Shown: positions 7,888-17,862, counted from the first letter of the stretch. The stretch: 64,000 nt of DNA from Chryseobacterium sp. Marseille-Q5410 (GCA_946892665.1 CAMPOT010000001.1:124001-188000), one strand, 5' to 3'. The notes: generated by a model from the letters alone, not told the origin. Numbers and translations: made by a program.

Positions 7888-9219
7888 TTAAAAAGGATAT
7901 TCGTATATTTTAGATTCTTTAAGGAATGGGTTACCTTCTGGAAGTAATTTCAGTTTAGAAAGTGCTGTCATTACCACAAAGATGAATAAACCTACCCCGA
8001 ACAGTACTGATCCTAAATTCAACAATAGAACTTCAGGAGTTTTCCAATAAGGACCTACCGTTCCAGGCATCACCATATTGAAATAATCTAACCAGTGTCC
8101 GCAAAGTACAACTACCGCCATTACAGTAACTACCGTATAATTTCTCTTAATACTTGAACTTACCAATACCAAAAGTGGAATAAGGAAGTTGATAATCAAC
8201 ATTGGTAAAAATGTTGGAGAATAATATTGGAATCTTCCGAAGAAATAGTTAACCTCTTCCGGTACGTTAGCATACCAATATAGCATGAACTGAGCGAACC
8301 ATGTATAAGTCCAAAGCATACTTGTAGCGAAAAGGAAAACTCCTAAATCGTGTAAGTGATTATCATTGAACTGAGGCAAAAATCCTTTTTTCTTCAAATA
8401 AACACTGATAAGAATAATTGCAGCGATAGAAGATGAAAGACAACTTACCATTGCGTACCAAATATACATGGTAGAATACCAGTGTGGGTCGATTGACATC
8501 AACCAATCCCAAGCCCATGCTGCAGAAGCAAAACCAAAGAATGCGATGTAACCAACACTCCAGCTGTAATAGCTTGCATACACTTTTCTGCTTTTGGTTT
8601 CATCAACTTTCTTAGAAAGAGATTTCAATTTCCAAGCGAAGAATGAGGCTCCAACTACATAAATAATAGTTCTGATTGCGTAGAACGGAATATTTAGGAA
8701 AATTTTCTTTTCGAAAAGAATAGCGTCGAAGTGAGCATTTCCTGGTTCTGTCAATTCAGGATCCATCCAGTGAAAGAGGTGCCCCTGGTGAGTGACATTC
8801 AAAACCATAATGATCAATAAGATTGCACCACCATACGGAATATAGGAAGCAATTGCCTCCATAACTCTTAGAATGATAATGGACCAACCTGCGTGAGCAG
8901 CATTCTGGATACAGTAAAAGAACAATGCACAACAGCTTAAAGCAAATAAAAACACTGCAACAGTATGAATAGCTGCTAATGGCTGATTGTGAACTTGCAT
9001 GGTCGCATGATCCAAATGAGCTTTGTGATCTTGTGGACCAACCATCTCGCTGGAGTGAGTAGGTGCATGATTTCCTCCGGCATGTACCGCTTCCATCATG
9101 TGTTCTATCTTTTCAGGGCTTAATGATTTATTCATAAAATAACCTGCACCAAAAAGCACTAATCCCAGAGCGATAAATATGATTGAATATAATCTTAATT
9201 TAGGTGAAAAACTATACAT
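7888..9219 (-). CDS. actF: Alternative complex III subunit ActF (NrfD-like quinol-binding membrane subunit)
   Basis: A 443-aa polytopic membrane protein, the last gene of the act operon. It has about ten hydrophobic helices, with an N-terminal helix, a His-rich loop (HAGGNHAPTHSSEM), and the NrfD/PsrC-like core shared with ActC. In alternative complex III, a quinol:cytochrome c oxidoreductase unrelated to bc1, ActF is one of two NrfD-like subunits of the membrane part. It follows actE by 14 bases and is followed by the operon terminator. No oxidase subunits follow, so the partner oxidase is encoded elsewhere. Confidence 0.9.
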   Translation of the reverse strand: MYSFSPKLRLYSIIFIALGLVLFGAGYFMNKSLSPEKIEHMMEAVHAGGNHAPTHSSEMVGPQDHKAHLDHATMQVHNQPLAAIHTVAVFLFALSCCALFFYCIQNAAHAGWSIIILRVMEAIASYIPYGGAILLIIMVLNVTHQGHLFHWMDPELTEPGNAHFDAILFEKKIFLNIPFYAIRTIIYVVGASFFAWKLKSLSKKVDETKSRKVYASYYSWSVGYIAFFGFASAAWAWDWLMSIDPHWYSTMYIWYAMVSCLSSSIAAIILISVYLKKKGFLPQFNDNHLHDLGVFLFATSMLWTYTWFAQFMLYWYANVPEEVNYFFGRFQYYSPTFLPMLIINFLIPLLVLVSSSIKRNYTVVTVMAVVVLCGHWLDYFNMVMPGTVGPYWKTPEVLLLNLGSVLFGVGLFIFVVMTALSKLKLLPEGNPFLKESKIYEYPF

Positions 9220-9233
9220 TTTTTAATACTTTT

Positions 9234-9917
9234 TTATTTTTGAGGACTAGTTGTTACACTTGTTGAAGCAGTAGCCGGTGTAGCAGCTGCAGGAGAAATT
9301 CCTCCTTTGAAAGCACTCATCACATACATTGCCACTCTCCATCGGTCACCAGGGTTTAGTTGTCCTGCGTAGGAACCCATTGCGTTTCTACCATTGGTTA
9401 AAACATAATGAACAGATCCGACCGTAATTTCTCTGTCCGCGTAATTAGGTACACCAGAATAAGCTCCACTTACTACTATTGGACCTTGTCCGTCTCCTCC
9501 TGTACCATGACAAGCTGAACAAGTTTTGTCGTACAATCCTTTTCCTCTTTCGATATCTGCTGCTTGGTTAGCAGGATTAAGTGGAGAAGCTGTAATGGTT
9601 TTAGACTCATCATAACCAGCATTATATTGATCAGGAGTCATTCTATCATTAGCAGCAACATCCGCAACCCCATCTTTATCATGAACAACAGTACCATTTA
9701 CAGGTCCTAAACCAGTAGCTCCATTATTTTTCACGAATGCAGGAATTTCATTTTCGTGGGTGGAATATGCATCTTCTGCTTTCATCAATGGATCATAAGC
9801 TACAGGATAATACATATCCGGAAAATACACTAAAGGCGGGTTTTCTTTACTGCAAGAACTTAAGGAAATTGCTGCAAATCCTAAGATAGCTGTAATTTTT
9901 ATAATATTCTTTGTCAT
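9234..9917 (-). CDS. actE: Alternative complex III subunit ActE (monohaem cytochrome c lipoprotein)
   Basis: A 227-aa exported lipoprotein: signal peptide with lipobox (AISLSSC, Cys at about residue 21) and one c-type haem site CSACH in the DKTCSACHGTGGDGQGP segment, with methionine candidates for the sixth ligand in GRNAMGSYAG. The C-terminal tail is Ala/Thr/Ser-rich. In the complex it passes electrons out to soluble cytochrome c or the oxidase. ATG 9917 gives a normal signal peptide; an ATG at 9926 adds only three residues and overlaps actD, and cannot be excluded. Confidence 0.9.
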   Translation of the reverse strand: MTKNIIKITAILGFAAISLSSCSKENPPLVYFPDMYYPVAYDPLMKAEDAYSTHENEIPAFVKNNGATGLGPVNGTVVHDKDGVADVAANDRMTPDQYNAGYDESKTITASPLNPANQAADIERGKGLYDKTCSACHGTGGDGQGPIVVSGAYSGVPNYADREITVGSVHYVLTNGRNAMGSYAGQLNPGDRWRVAMYVMSAFKGGISPAAATPATASTSVTTSPQK

Positions 9918-9918
9918 T

Positions 9919-10440
9919 TTAAGCATCTTTTACAGTTATTTCTTCAACACCGGTATCAATTAGGATTTGTTTCACAGCATCTACATTATCTGTAACAAAT
10001 TCCATCATGAATTTATCATCGGTAGTTCTAGGATCCGGGTTTTGAGGAGGACATCCTGGGTACATTTTGTTTCTTACCAAGAAAGTAAGTGACATCATGT
10101 GAGCTGCACAGAATACCATTAATTCAAACATCGGAACCACAAAAGCAGGCATGTTGTGCGCCCAATCGAAGGCAGGTTTACCACCAATATTTTGCGGCCA
10201 GTCGTGATTCATGGTGTACCAAGTCACCAAACTACCGATGGTAACACCATACACTGCATAAAGAAAAGCAGCATCGGAAATTCTGGTTTTTCTAAGACCT
10301 AAGGCTTTATCAAGCCCATGAACCGGAAACGGAGTATATACTTCGTCTATTTTAATTCCTTTATCGTTGAATGCATGTACGCCGTTCATTAAATCATCGT
10401 CGTCAGCATAGATTCCAAATATTCTTTTAGTGGTGCTCAT
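9919..10440 (-). CDS. actD: Alternative complex III subunit ActD (DUF3341)
   Basis: A 173-aa DUF3341 protein with an N-terminal cytoplasmic alpha/beta domain (KRIFGIYADDDDLMNG) and two membrane helices (about residues 60-80 and 100-122), the usual ActD plan. ATG 10440 is chosen because it gives the family's MSTTKRIFG start; an in-frame ATG at 10467 adds a lysine-rich extension. The gene overlaps actC by 14 bases and nearly touches actE, suggesting translational coupling. Confidence 0.9.
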   Translation of the reverse strand: MSTTKRIFGIYADDDDLMNGVHAFNDKGIKIDEVYTPFPVHGLDKALGLRKTRISDAAFLYAVYGVTIGSLVTWYTMNHDWPQNIGGKPAFDWAHNMPAFVVPMFELMVFCAAHMMSLTFLVRNKMYPGCPPQNPDPRTTDDKFMMEFVTDNVDAVKQILIDTGVEEITVKDA

Positions 10441-11824
10441 CTTCTTCTTTTGCTTTATAAGTTTCACCAGAGATCTTCAAAATAGATTTCAATTCTGCCT
10501 GTGCAATTACAGGGAATGTTCTGGCGTACAATAAAAATAACACTCCGAAAAATCCAATTGTTCCAAGGAATACCCCAACATCGATAATTGTTGGTTTAAA
10601 CATGGTCCATGAACTTGGTAAGTAATCTCTTGAAATATTGATAACGATAATATCAAATCTTTCAAACCACATCCCGATATTAATAATCAAAGCGATAAAA
10701 AATGTTGCGAAGATGTTTGTTCGTACTCTTTTAAACCAGAATGCTGCTGGAACTACAAGGTTGCAAATAATAAGCGCCCAGAATGCCCACCAATAAGGTC
10801 CTGTAGCTGCTCCAGGAGAAAGATAAGTAAAATCCTCAAATCTTGATCCTGAATACCATCCTATGAAATATTCGGTTGCATAAGCTACAGTTACCATACC
10901 ACCTGTTACGACGATTACGATGTTCATAATCTCAATGTGGTACATGGTGATATAATCTTCCAAGTGACAAACTTTTCGTGCAACTAGCAATAAGGTTTGT
11001 ACCATTGCGAATCCTGAGAAAATTGCTCCCGCAACGAAATACGGAGGATAGATAGTAGAATGCCAACCTTTAATTACCGAAGTAGCAAAGTCAAAGGATA
11101 CCGTGGTATGTACCGAGAATACCAATGGAGTTGCTAAACCTGCCAATACCAAAGATAATTCTTCGAAACGTTGCCAGTGTTTTGCTTTACCACCCCATCC
11201 GAATGCTAAGAATGTATAGATTCTTTTCGTCCAAGGAGTTTTAGCACGGTCTCTAATCATTGCAAAGTCAGGAATTAATCCCATAAACCAGAAAACGGTT
11301 GATACGGAGAAATATGTAGAAATTGCAAATACGTCCCAAAGTAGTGGAGAGTTAAAGTTGCCCCAAAGTGAGCCAAACTGGTTTGGCAAAGGGAACACCC
11401 AATAGCCTACCCAAACTCTACCCATGTGGATAACCGGGAAAAGTGCTGCCTGTACAACCGCGAAAATTGTCATCGCTTCCGCAGAACGGTTTACCGACAT
11501 TCTCCATCTCTGTCTAAACAATAAGAGAACAGCGGAAATTAGGGTTCCAGCGTGCCCGATACCTACCCACCATACAAAGTTGGTAATATCCCATCCCCAG
11601 TTGTTGGTTCTGTTGAGTCCCCACGAACCGATTCCTGTACCTACAGTGTAAGCAATACAGCCAAATCCGTAGATGAATAGTGCTAAAGCTATCCAAAATG
11701 AGATCCACCAAAGTTTTCCTGCTCTTTCTTCGATAGGTCTTGCGATATCTTCTGTAATATCGTGATAAGTTTTGTGACCAATAATTAAAGGTTCCCTTAT
11801 CGGAGCTTCGTAATGTCCTGACAT
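10427..11824 (-). CDS. actC: Alternative complex III subunit ActC (NrfD-like)
   Basis: A 465-aa polytopic protein of the NrfD/PsrC family with about ten membrane helices, starting MSGHYEAPIREPLI and ending in a short acidic/His tail (KEEDEHH). It forms the main quinol-oxidising membrane subunit that docks to the iron-sulphur protein ActB. It sits between actB (20-base gap) and actD (14-base overlap). Length and the conserved HMGRVWVGYWVFPLPNQ loop agree with ActC. Confidence 0.93.
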   Translation of the reverse strand: MSGHYEAPIREPLIIGHKTYHDITEDIARPIEERAGKLWWISFWIALALFIYGFGCIAYTVGTGIGSWGLNRTNNWGWDITNFVWWVGIGHAGTLISAVLLLFRQRWRMSVNRSAEAMTIFAVVQAALFPVIHMGRVWVGYWVFPLPNQFGSLWGNFNSPLLWDVFAISTYFSVSTVFWFMGLIPDFAMIRDRAKTPWTKRIYTFLAFGWGGKAKHWQRFEELSLVLAGLATPLVFSVHTTVSFDFATSVIKGWHSTIYPPYFVAGAIFSGFAMVQTLLLVARKVCHLEDYITMYHIEIMNIVIVVTGGMVTVAYATEYFIGWYSGSRFEDFTYLSPGAATGPYWWAFWALIICNLVVPAAFWFKRVRTNIFATFFIALIINIGMWFERFDIIVINISRDYLPSSWTMFKPTIIDVGVFLGTIGFFGVLFLLYARTFPVIAQAELKSILKISGETYKAKEEDEHH

Positions 11825-11844
11825 TTTTTACCTATTTATTATTT

Positions 11845-14800
11845 TTAAACATTGTTTTCTTTTCTGTTTCTCACTTTGGTATGGTAGAAAACGTTTGGTT
11901 TTGTACCAATTTCCTCAAGCAAAGTATATCTTCTGTTCGTGCTGTATAATGCTCTTACTTCTGAAGTTTTGTCATTCATATCACCAAACTTCATGGCTCC
12001 TGTAGAACAAGCATTCACACAAGCAGTAGAGAATTCACCATCTTTTACTTTTCTACCTTCTTTCTTCGCTTCTAGGATAGTGTTCTGTGTCATTTGAATA
12101 CACATTGAACATTTTTCCATAACCCCTCTAGTTCTTACCACAACATCTGGGTTAAGAACCATTCTTCCTAAATCATTATTTTGATTAAAGTCGAACTTAT
12201 CATTGAGGTTATAAGTAAACCAGTTGAATCTTCTGACTTTGTAAGGACAGTTATTCGCACAATATCTCGTACCGATACATCTGTTGTATGCCATTTGGTT
12301 TTGACCTTGCTTTCCGTGTGAAGTTGCCGCTACCGGACATACAGTTTCACAAGGAGCGTGGTTACAGTGCTGACACATTACCGGTTGGAAGATTACATCA
12401 GGATTGTCCGCTGGGTGGTTTAGGATTCCGCTTTCTTTATCGAACGCGTGACCATACATACCAGGAACATTAAGATCAGCAGAGATAGCCTCTTCCTGAG
12501 AAAGTTTGCTGTCCTTGTTCTTATCGATTTCCGCAGGAACCGAAGTAGAATAGTAACGGTCAATTCTCAACCAGAACATATCTCTGGACATTCTTACTTC
12601 CTCTTTACCTACAACTGGAACGTTATTTTCCGCTTGACAAGCGATTACACAAGCTCCACAACCTGTACATGAATTTAAATCTACAGATAGGTTAAAGTGT
12701 GGTCCATCAGTATCATCGAATGCATCCCAAAGGTCAATTTTACCCGCTGGTAAAGCACCACCAATGGTATGATATTCTAAAGGCTTGTTCCAACCTAATT
12801 TTTCATCGTCGAATTTAACATTAAGGAAAGTATCCAAAGGAACTTCTCTTGCGATTTCGTAACGACCCATCAAAGTATTTTGAAGCTGCATTCCTGCAAA
12901 CTCATGCTCGTCACCTGTTTTTTCAATTTTTACATTTGATAAAACCGAGTTTGAACCATCAAATAAAGGATATGCATTAACACCAGTTTCTGCAACTTTA
13001 CCTGAATCTTTTTTACCATAACCTAGCGCTAGTCCCATAGATCCTTCTGCTTGTCCCGGCTGAATAAATACTGGTACATTTTTAATGGTAACGCCGTTCA
13101 CCGTAAGATTCACCACGGATCCGTCTAGCTGCATTCTTGCATTAAGATCATTAATAAGACCCAATTTTTCAGCATCTTTAGGAGAAACGGTTAAGTAATT
13201 ATCCCAAGAAAGTCTGGTAATTGGATCTGGCATTTCCTGCAACCATGGGTTATTGGCTTGCGTACCATCACCGATAGAAGTTTTGGTATAAAGAACCAAT
13301 TCCAAATCAGACGCTTTGAAACCAGACAATTGAGCTACTGCTTGAGCAGCATTTCCGCCGGAATAAGCAAGTGTGTTAGTTATTCCACCTTCTAAAACTC
13401 CATTGTAAAGAGCTTTATTGAAAGTAGTTCCACCAATATAGGAAGCTGCATTAGCTTTCAAATAATCATAGTAATTATTTGCAGCATTATTTTTACCGTT
13501 CATCCAAACCAAAAGGGATTCTTCAATCTGTCTTGATTTATAGATTTTTTGGATCGTTGGCTGCATCAAAGTATAAACTCCGGTTTGTGGAGTCATATCT
13601 CCCCAAGATTCCAACCAATTGGCAACTGGGATAACAGCTTTCGCTGCTTTGTACATTTCGTTTTTCTTATCAGCAACGGCAACTACACATGGTACTTTTG
13701 CTACTAATTTTGTGAAATCTGCACCTTTATTATTGGAATAAATTGGATTTACGTTGTTTGTAATTAAAACCCCAACTTGACCTGCATTCATCCAAGATAA
13801 AAATTCTTGATATCTTACCGCATCAAATTCTTTTAAGAAACTTGCTTTACCTGTGAAAGCAGTAGATCCTAATTTTTGATTGATTAAATGCGCTAAAACT
13901 TGTGCTGCTTTAGAGCCGTCTGCTAAAACAACAGCGTTGCTGCCTTTTGCTTGAAGTTCTTTCACGATTTCGGCTGCCTCTTTGCTTGTCGCGCCTCCAT
14001 TTAAACCGTTGTAAACTTCTACAAGAACTTTGTTCACCGCACTTGGTTTCAATTTAATTCTTGTATCGGCATTTGCTCCTGTTAATGACATGTTGGATTC
14101 AACTTGAATATGTCTCAACATATCGGGGCCTGGTTTTCTAGCGGCAGCGTAGGATGTTTCTAATGAACCTCCATTATAATCTCCTAAGAAATCAGCTTGG
14201 AATGAAACAACCAACTGCGTTTTAGAAAGGTCGTAAACCGGCAATGCTCTTTGTCCGAAAACTTCCTGAGCAGCATCTAAAGCTGCAGTATGAGGGATTG
14301 CATCGTAAGTAACTAATTCCGCTGTTGGATATTTAGCTTTAAAGTCTGCAAATAATTTCTTGAAAGTTGGTGAAGCATAAGAATGCGATAAAAGAACAAT
14401 TCTCTTCCCTGAAGCTTGTGCATCTGCCAACCCTTTCAAAACAAAATCGTCGACCTTATCGAAAGTTTCATCTTTCCCGTCAAGTTTTGGTTGCTTTACT
14501 TTATCGTTATCATAAAGGGAAAGTACCGCTGCTTGTGCTCTTGCACTGGTTTTCCCCAATTCTTTCGCTAAAGGATTTGGTTCTATTTTGATTGGTCTAC
14601 CTTCTCTGGTTTTTACTAAAACACTGGCAAAATCGTATCCATCGAAATAAGTAGATGCATAATAATTAGGAATCCCCGGTATAATTTCGTGTGGTTTTAC
14701 CACGTACGGAATAGTTTTAAGAACCGGAGCTTCACAAGCTGCTAAAGTAACTGCCGCTGTAGAAAATCCTAAAAGTTTAAGGAAATCTCTTCTTGAAGTT

Positions 14801-14940
14801 CCAGATTCTTTCGATTCATTACTTCCCAATAGTTCCTCAACCGGAATTTCGTTCTGAAATTCTTTTTGAGCCAGCTTTCCGTTTAAGCTAGGATCTTTCA
14901 GTTCGTGAATACTTCTGAATTGTATTTTATTTGAAGCCAT
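11845..14940 (-). CDS. actB: Alternative complex III subunit ActB (TAT-exported iron-sulphur protein)
   Basis: A 1031-aa fusion of a molybdopterin-oxidoreductase-like domain and a four-cluster ferredoxin domain. Near residues 48-70 a twin-arginine motif (SRRDFLKLLG) precedes a hydrophobic stretch and a lipobox-like LAAC, showing Tat export. The C-terminal third carries the cysteine motifs CTGCGACVIACQ, CQHCNHAPCETVCP, CIGTRYCANNCP and CSMC. In characterised complexes the large domain has no molybdenum cofactor and the clusters carry electrons from ActC to the haems. It lies between actA and actC, with 20-21 base gaps. Confidence 0.95.
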   Translation of the reverse strand: MASNKIQFRSIHELKDPSLNGKLAQKEFQNEIPVEELLGSNESKESGTSRRDFLKLLGFSTAAVTLAACEAPVLKTIPYVVKPHEIIPGIPNYYASTYFDGYDFASVLVKTREGRPIKIEPNPLAKELGKTSARAQAAVLSLYDNDKVKQPKLDGKDETFDKVDDFVLKGLADAQASGKRIVLLSHSYASPTFKKLFADFKAKYPTAELVTYDAIPHTAALDAAQEVFGQRALPVYDLSKTQLVVSFQADFLGDYNGGSLETSYAAARKPGPDMLRHIQVESNMSLTGANADTRIKLKPSAVNKVLVEVYNGLNGGATSKEAAEIVKELQAKGSNAVVLADGSKAAQVLAHLINQKLGSTAFTGKASFLKEFDAVRYQEFLSWMNAGQVGVLITNNVNPIYSNNKGADFTKLVAKVPCVVAVADKKNEMYKAAKAVIPVANWLESWGDMTPQTGVYTLMQPTIQKIYKSRQIEESLLVWMNGKNNAANNYYDYLKANAASYIGGTTFNKALYNGVLEGGITNTLAYSGGNAAQAVAQLSGFKASDLELVLYTKTSIGDGTQANNPWLQEMPDPITRLSWDNYLTVSPKDAEKLGLINDLNARMQLDGSVVNLTVNGVTIKNVPVFIQPGQAEGSMGLALGYGKKDSGKVAETGVNAYPLFDGSNSVLSNVKIEKTGDEHEFAGMQLQNTLMGRYEIAREVPLDTFLNVKFDDEKLGWNKPLEYHTIGGALPAGKIDLWDAFDDTDGPHFNLSVDLNSCTGCGACVIACQAENNVPVVGKEEVRMSRDMFWLRIDRYYSTSVPAEIDKNKDSKLSQEEAISADLNVPGMYGHAFDKESGILNHPADNPDVIFQPVMCQHCNHAPCETVCPVAATSHGKQGQNQMAYNRCIGTRYCANNCPYKVRRFNWFTYNLNDKFDFNQNNDLGRMVLNPDVVVRTRGVMEKCSMCIQMTQNTILEAKKEGRKVKDGEFSTACVNACSTGAMKFGDMNDKTSEVRALYSTNRRYTLLEEIGTKPNVFYHTKVRNRKENNV

Positions 14941-14961
14941 TGATACTTCTAATTTTTGTTA

Positions 14962-16323
14962 TTAATAATGACATTTACCACACTCAAGACCTCCAATAGC
15001 ATCTACCGTAATCTTCGTACCTGAACCATATTGCTTTTTCAGTTTTTCGTGTAGATTTTTGAAGTACTCTTTATTATAACCGTTGTTCATATCAACTTCT
15101 GTTGTTCTGTGACACTCGATACACCAACCCATAGTAAAATCATTCGCCATTTGCACCACATTCATCGTATCAATTTGACCATGACAAGCCTTACATACAA
15201 CATCAATTTTAGCATCAGGATTCTTTTTGTTGAAAGAATTGATAATTGCTTGCTCACCTGCTACTACGTGTTGAGAGTGATTGAAGTACACGAAATCAGG
15301 CATATTGTGAATTCTAGTCCACTCCACTGGCTGCGTTTTGCCTGTATATTGTTGCTTTTCAGGATCCCAACCTGTTGCTGCATAAATCTTCTTGATTTCG
15401 CCGTCATAAAAAGCTTTGTCTTTTCCTGGCTCCATATATTTTCCGTTATACTCAGAAATTGTTCTGTGACAGTTCATACAAACGTTCATCGATGGGATTT
15501 CTGAAACTTTACCATATTTCGCAGAAGAGTGACAAAGTTGACAGTCAATTTTATTCTCACCCGCGTGAATCTTGTGCGAGAAGTAAATTGGTTGCTCCGG
15601 CTTATAACCTTTATAAACTCCGATCCACATCATCCAGTTCCAAATTCCATAAGCCGCCAATACTCCGAGAACCACCAATATTCCTTTGCCTACATAGTGA
15701 TATCTCTTATACATATCCGCAAACGAAGTAGCTCTAGTTTCATTAAGCCCTGCTAATTCTTCGGATTGCTGAAGTTTTACAAGTTGTCTTAATTTGAATA
15801 GCAACCATAACAAAAGACCACCGATTGCAAATAAAGAAATTAAGATAATTTTAGAATTAACCGATTCTTTTTTTGCCGCCTCCAAAGCTGCCATAGAATC
15901 CGTTCCAGCAGTAGCCGTTGCATCTGCTGCAGGTTCCGGTGCCGGTGGATTTGTGGTATACTCTAAAATATCATTAATATCCTGATCGGAAAGAGTAGGA
16001 AACGCAAGCATTTCCGTTTTATTAAACTTTTCGTAAACTTCATTGGCATATTTATCGCCAGAAGCTCTCAAAGCTTTATTGTCTTTAATCCATTTGTGAA
16101 GCCAATCCGTGTCTAGATTTTGCTCTTTTTTAAGTCTGTCTACTACGCCGCCTAATGCAGGCCCAACCACTTGTTTGTCTAATGCGTGACACGCGGTACA
16201 ATTCGCTTTAAAAAGCTTTTCACCGTTCTTAGCATCTCCTTGAGCGTAAATAGAAGCACTGGTCGACAGCAATACACCTATTGCGATAAGACCCCTTTTG
16301 TAATGCTTTCTCCAACTAATCAT
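14962..16323 (-). CDS. actA: Alternative complex III subunit ActA with an extra N-terminal cytochrome c domain
   Basis: A 453-aa exported multihaem cytochrome c, first gene of the operon. A signal peptide (about 1-28) is followed by a monohaem class I cytochrome domain with NCTACHALD, an Ala/Pro linker, two membrane helices (about 160-180 and 210-235) and a pentahaem part with CQLCH, CMNCH, CKACH, CIECH and CGKCH. Six CxxCH sites in all, one more than the five of the basic ActA, because of the fused N-terminal domain. The haems wire the complex to its electron acceptor. Confidence 0.93.
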   Translation of the reverse strand: MISWRKHYKRGLIAIGVLLSTSASIYAQGDAKNGEKLFKANCTACHALDKQVVGPALGGVVDRLKKEQNLDTDWLHKWIKDNKALRASGDKYANEVYEKFNKTEMLAFPTLSDQDINDILEYTTNPPAPEPAADATATAGTDSMAALEAAKKESVNSKIILISLFAIGGLLLWLLFKLRQLVKLQQSEELAGLNETRATSFADMYKRYHYVGKGILVVLGVLAAYGIWNWMMWIGVYKGYKPEQPIYFSHKIHAGENKIDCQLCHSSAKYGKVSEIPSMNVCMNCHRTISEYNGKYMEPGKDKAFYDGEIKKIYAATGWDPEKQQYTGKTQPVEWTRIHNMPDFVYFNHSQHVVAGEQAIINSFNKKNPDAKIDVVCKACHGQIDTMNVVQMANDFTMGWCIECHRTTEVDMNNGYNKEYFKNLHEKLKKQYGSGTKITVDAIGGLECGKCHY

Positions 16324-16372
16324 TTATAAAATCTTGGGTTAGTAAAATATTTTGAGTTTACTTTCAATAGCG

Positions 16373-16380
16373 CAAAAATA
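16373..16380 (-). promoter_or_regulatory. Possible -7 element of the act operon promoter
   Basis: TATTTTTG on the minus strand, 50 bases before the actA ATG, matches TAnnTTTG. No good TTG is seen at the -33 distance. Confidence 0.4.
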
Positions 16381-16462
16381 AGACTTTTAACAGAAAATTA
16401 ACGCTGGAAGAAAGAGCAATTGCCGTTTTTACTTAATTTGTATTAATTCTAAATAACAAATG

Positions 16463-16492
16463 TTGGTATGATTTTTATTTGTTATAAATTTG
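16463..16492 (+). promoter_or_regulatory. Promoter of the SPOR-like gene
   Basis: TTG (16463-16465), 19 bp, TAAATTTG (16485-16492) match the consensus exactly. The ATG at 16510 follows 17 bases later. It is divergent from the act operon promoter. Confidence 0.75.
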
Positions 16493-16509
16493 CGAAAAAT
16501 AATTCTTTG

Positions 16510-17037
16510 ATGAAATATATCCTTAAAATTTTCACCGCGTTTTCTTTCGTAATGATGAATCAGATTGACGCCCAGCAAGTTGTGAAAAACGATACCATTT
16601 CCGGAACACCACTTACTATAAGTATGGACAAAAAAGTAGATGATCTACTTACTACGATGGAGAATAAATGTGCAACCACAATTGCAAATTCCTCTTCAGA
16701 TAACACTCCCAGAACATCTACACCAAAGATTACCGTACCGGAAAGAGAACTTTCCCGTGCTGAAATTTGTAGACGAAACCCAAGAATCATGGGGTATAAA
16801 ATTCAACTTGCAGTAGTAAAAAGCAATGAGGAAGCCCGCGAAGTTGGGATGTACTTCCGCAGAAGATTTCCTAACATGAAAGTAGAAATCGATGCTTCGC
16901 TTCGGCCAAATTATAAAGTGATGGCAGGCAGCTATATTTCCAAGCAAAGCGCTGCAGGCGATTTAGCGAGAATTAAAAGCTATTTCAAAGGTGCAATTCC
17001 TGTTCAGTACAGAGTTTTTTGCGTAGAAGCAAAATAA
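16510..17037 (+). CDS. Exported SPOR-domain-like protein
   Basis: A 175-aa protein with a signal peptide (MKYILKIFTAFSF..., cleavage near IDAQQ) and a C-terminal SPOR-like domain (about residues 95-175: MGYKIQLAVVKSNEEAREVG ... YKVMAGSYISKQSA). SPOR domains bind glycan strands stripped of peptide stems, usually at division septa. The middle is a low-complexity Ser/Thr linker. ATG 16510 is chosen over an ATG at 16468, which would lie upstream of the -7 element. Single-gene unit between a promoter and a terminator. Confidence 0.78.
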   Translation: MKYILKIFTAFSFVMMNQIDAQQVVKNDTISGTPLTISMDKKVDDLLTTMENKCATTIANSSSDNTPRTSTPKITVPERELSRAEICRRNPRIMGYKIQLAVVKSNEEAREVGMYFRRRFPNMKVEIDASLRPNYKVMAGSYISKQSAAGDLARIKSYFKGAIPVQYRVFCVEAK

Positions 17038-17058
17038 TTCTCAACAATTTTATAAAAC

Positions 17059-17090
17059 AAAAAAGCTCAGAAAACCTCTGAGCTTTTTTT
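17059..17090. terminator. Terminator between the SPOR-like gene and the response regulator
   Basis: AAAAAAGCTCAGA and TCTGAGCTTTTTTT pair around AAACC, with A and T runs on either side, so the hairpin works for both converging genes. Confidence 0.88.
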
Positions 17091-17108
17091 ATTTCATTTG
17101 AATTTTAA

Positions 17109-17795
17109 TTAATTCTTTACCAACAACCGGAAGCCTTCCCCGTGAACATTGATGATTTCCAATCCTTCGTCGTCTTTCAACAGTTTTCGAAGTTTAGCAA
17201 TGTAAACATCCATACTTCTTGCGGTAAAATAATTTTCTTTTTTCCAGATTTTTCGCAAAGCCAAATCTCTCGGCATGAAATCGTTGCGATGGATGCACAA
17301 CAATTTAAGCAATTCATTTTCTTTCGGCGAAAGCTTATATTCATTATCACCAACCCTTAACTGACGCAGCATCGAATCGAAGAAAATATTGGAAATTTTG
17401 AATTGCTCCTGCTCTTCATCTTCCAAAACTGCACTTCTTTGCAGAATTGCTTTTATTTTATACAACAAAAGTTCTGTATCAAAAGGTTTTGTAATATAAT
17501 CGTCGGCTCCGAGTTGATAACCTTTCAATATATCTTCACGCATATTTCTTGCGGTAAGGAATATAATTGGCGTATTTTTATCAATTCTCTTAACATCTTC
17601 AGCTAAACTGAAACCGTCTTTTTTAGGCATCATCACGTCAAAAATACAAATATCAAATTCATTTTCGGTGAATTCTTTCAAACCCTGTTCTCCATCTGTT
17701 GCGAGGGTAACTTCGAAATTATTTATGGTTAAATAATCTTTTAAAACAGCACCAAAACTTTGGTCGTCTTCTACTAATAAGATTCTGTTGCTCAT
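17109..17795 (-). CDS. OmpR-family response regulator (RprY-like)
   Basis: A 228-aa two-component regulator. The receiver domain (about 1-120) has the acidic pocket Glu9/Asp10, the phospho-acceptor Asp53 (IFDVMMPKKDG), a TA motif at 81-82 and Lys103 in ITKPFD. The C-terminal winged helix (about 130-226) includes ARSMDVYIAKLRKLL and a GEGFRL wing, typical of OmpR/PhoB DNA binding. It lies 67 bases behind its histidine kinase, resembling the Bacteroidota RprX/RprY pair. The signal and regulon are unknown. Confidence 0.92.
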   Translation of the reverse strand: MSNRILLVEDDQSFGAVLKDYLTINNFEVTLATDGEQGLKEFTENEFDICIFDVMMPKKDGFSLAEDVKRIDKNTPIIFLTARNMREDILKGYQLGADDYITKPFDTELLLYKIKAILQRSAVLEDEEQEQFKISNIFFDSMLRQLRVGDNEYKLSPKENELLKLLCIHRNDFMPRDLALRKIWKKENYFTARSMDVYIAKLRKLLKDDEGLEIINVHGEGFRLLVKN

Positions 17796-17862
17796 AATTT
17801 ATTTATTTAAATTTTGTATAATAAGATTCTTTTCCAAATCTTATTGTATTTTTTATTTTCAA

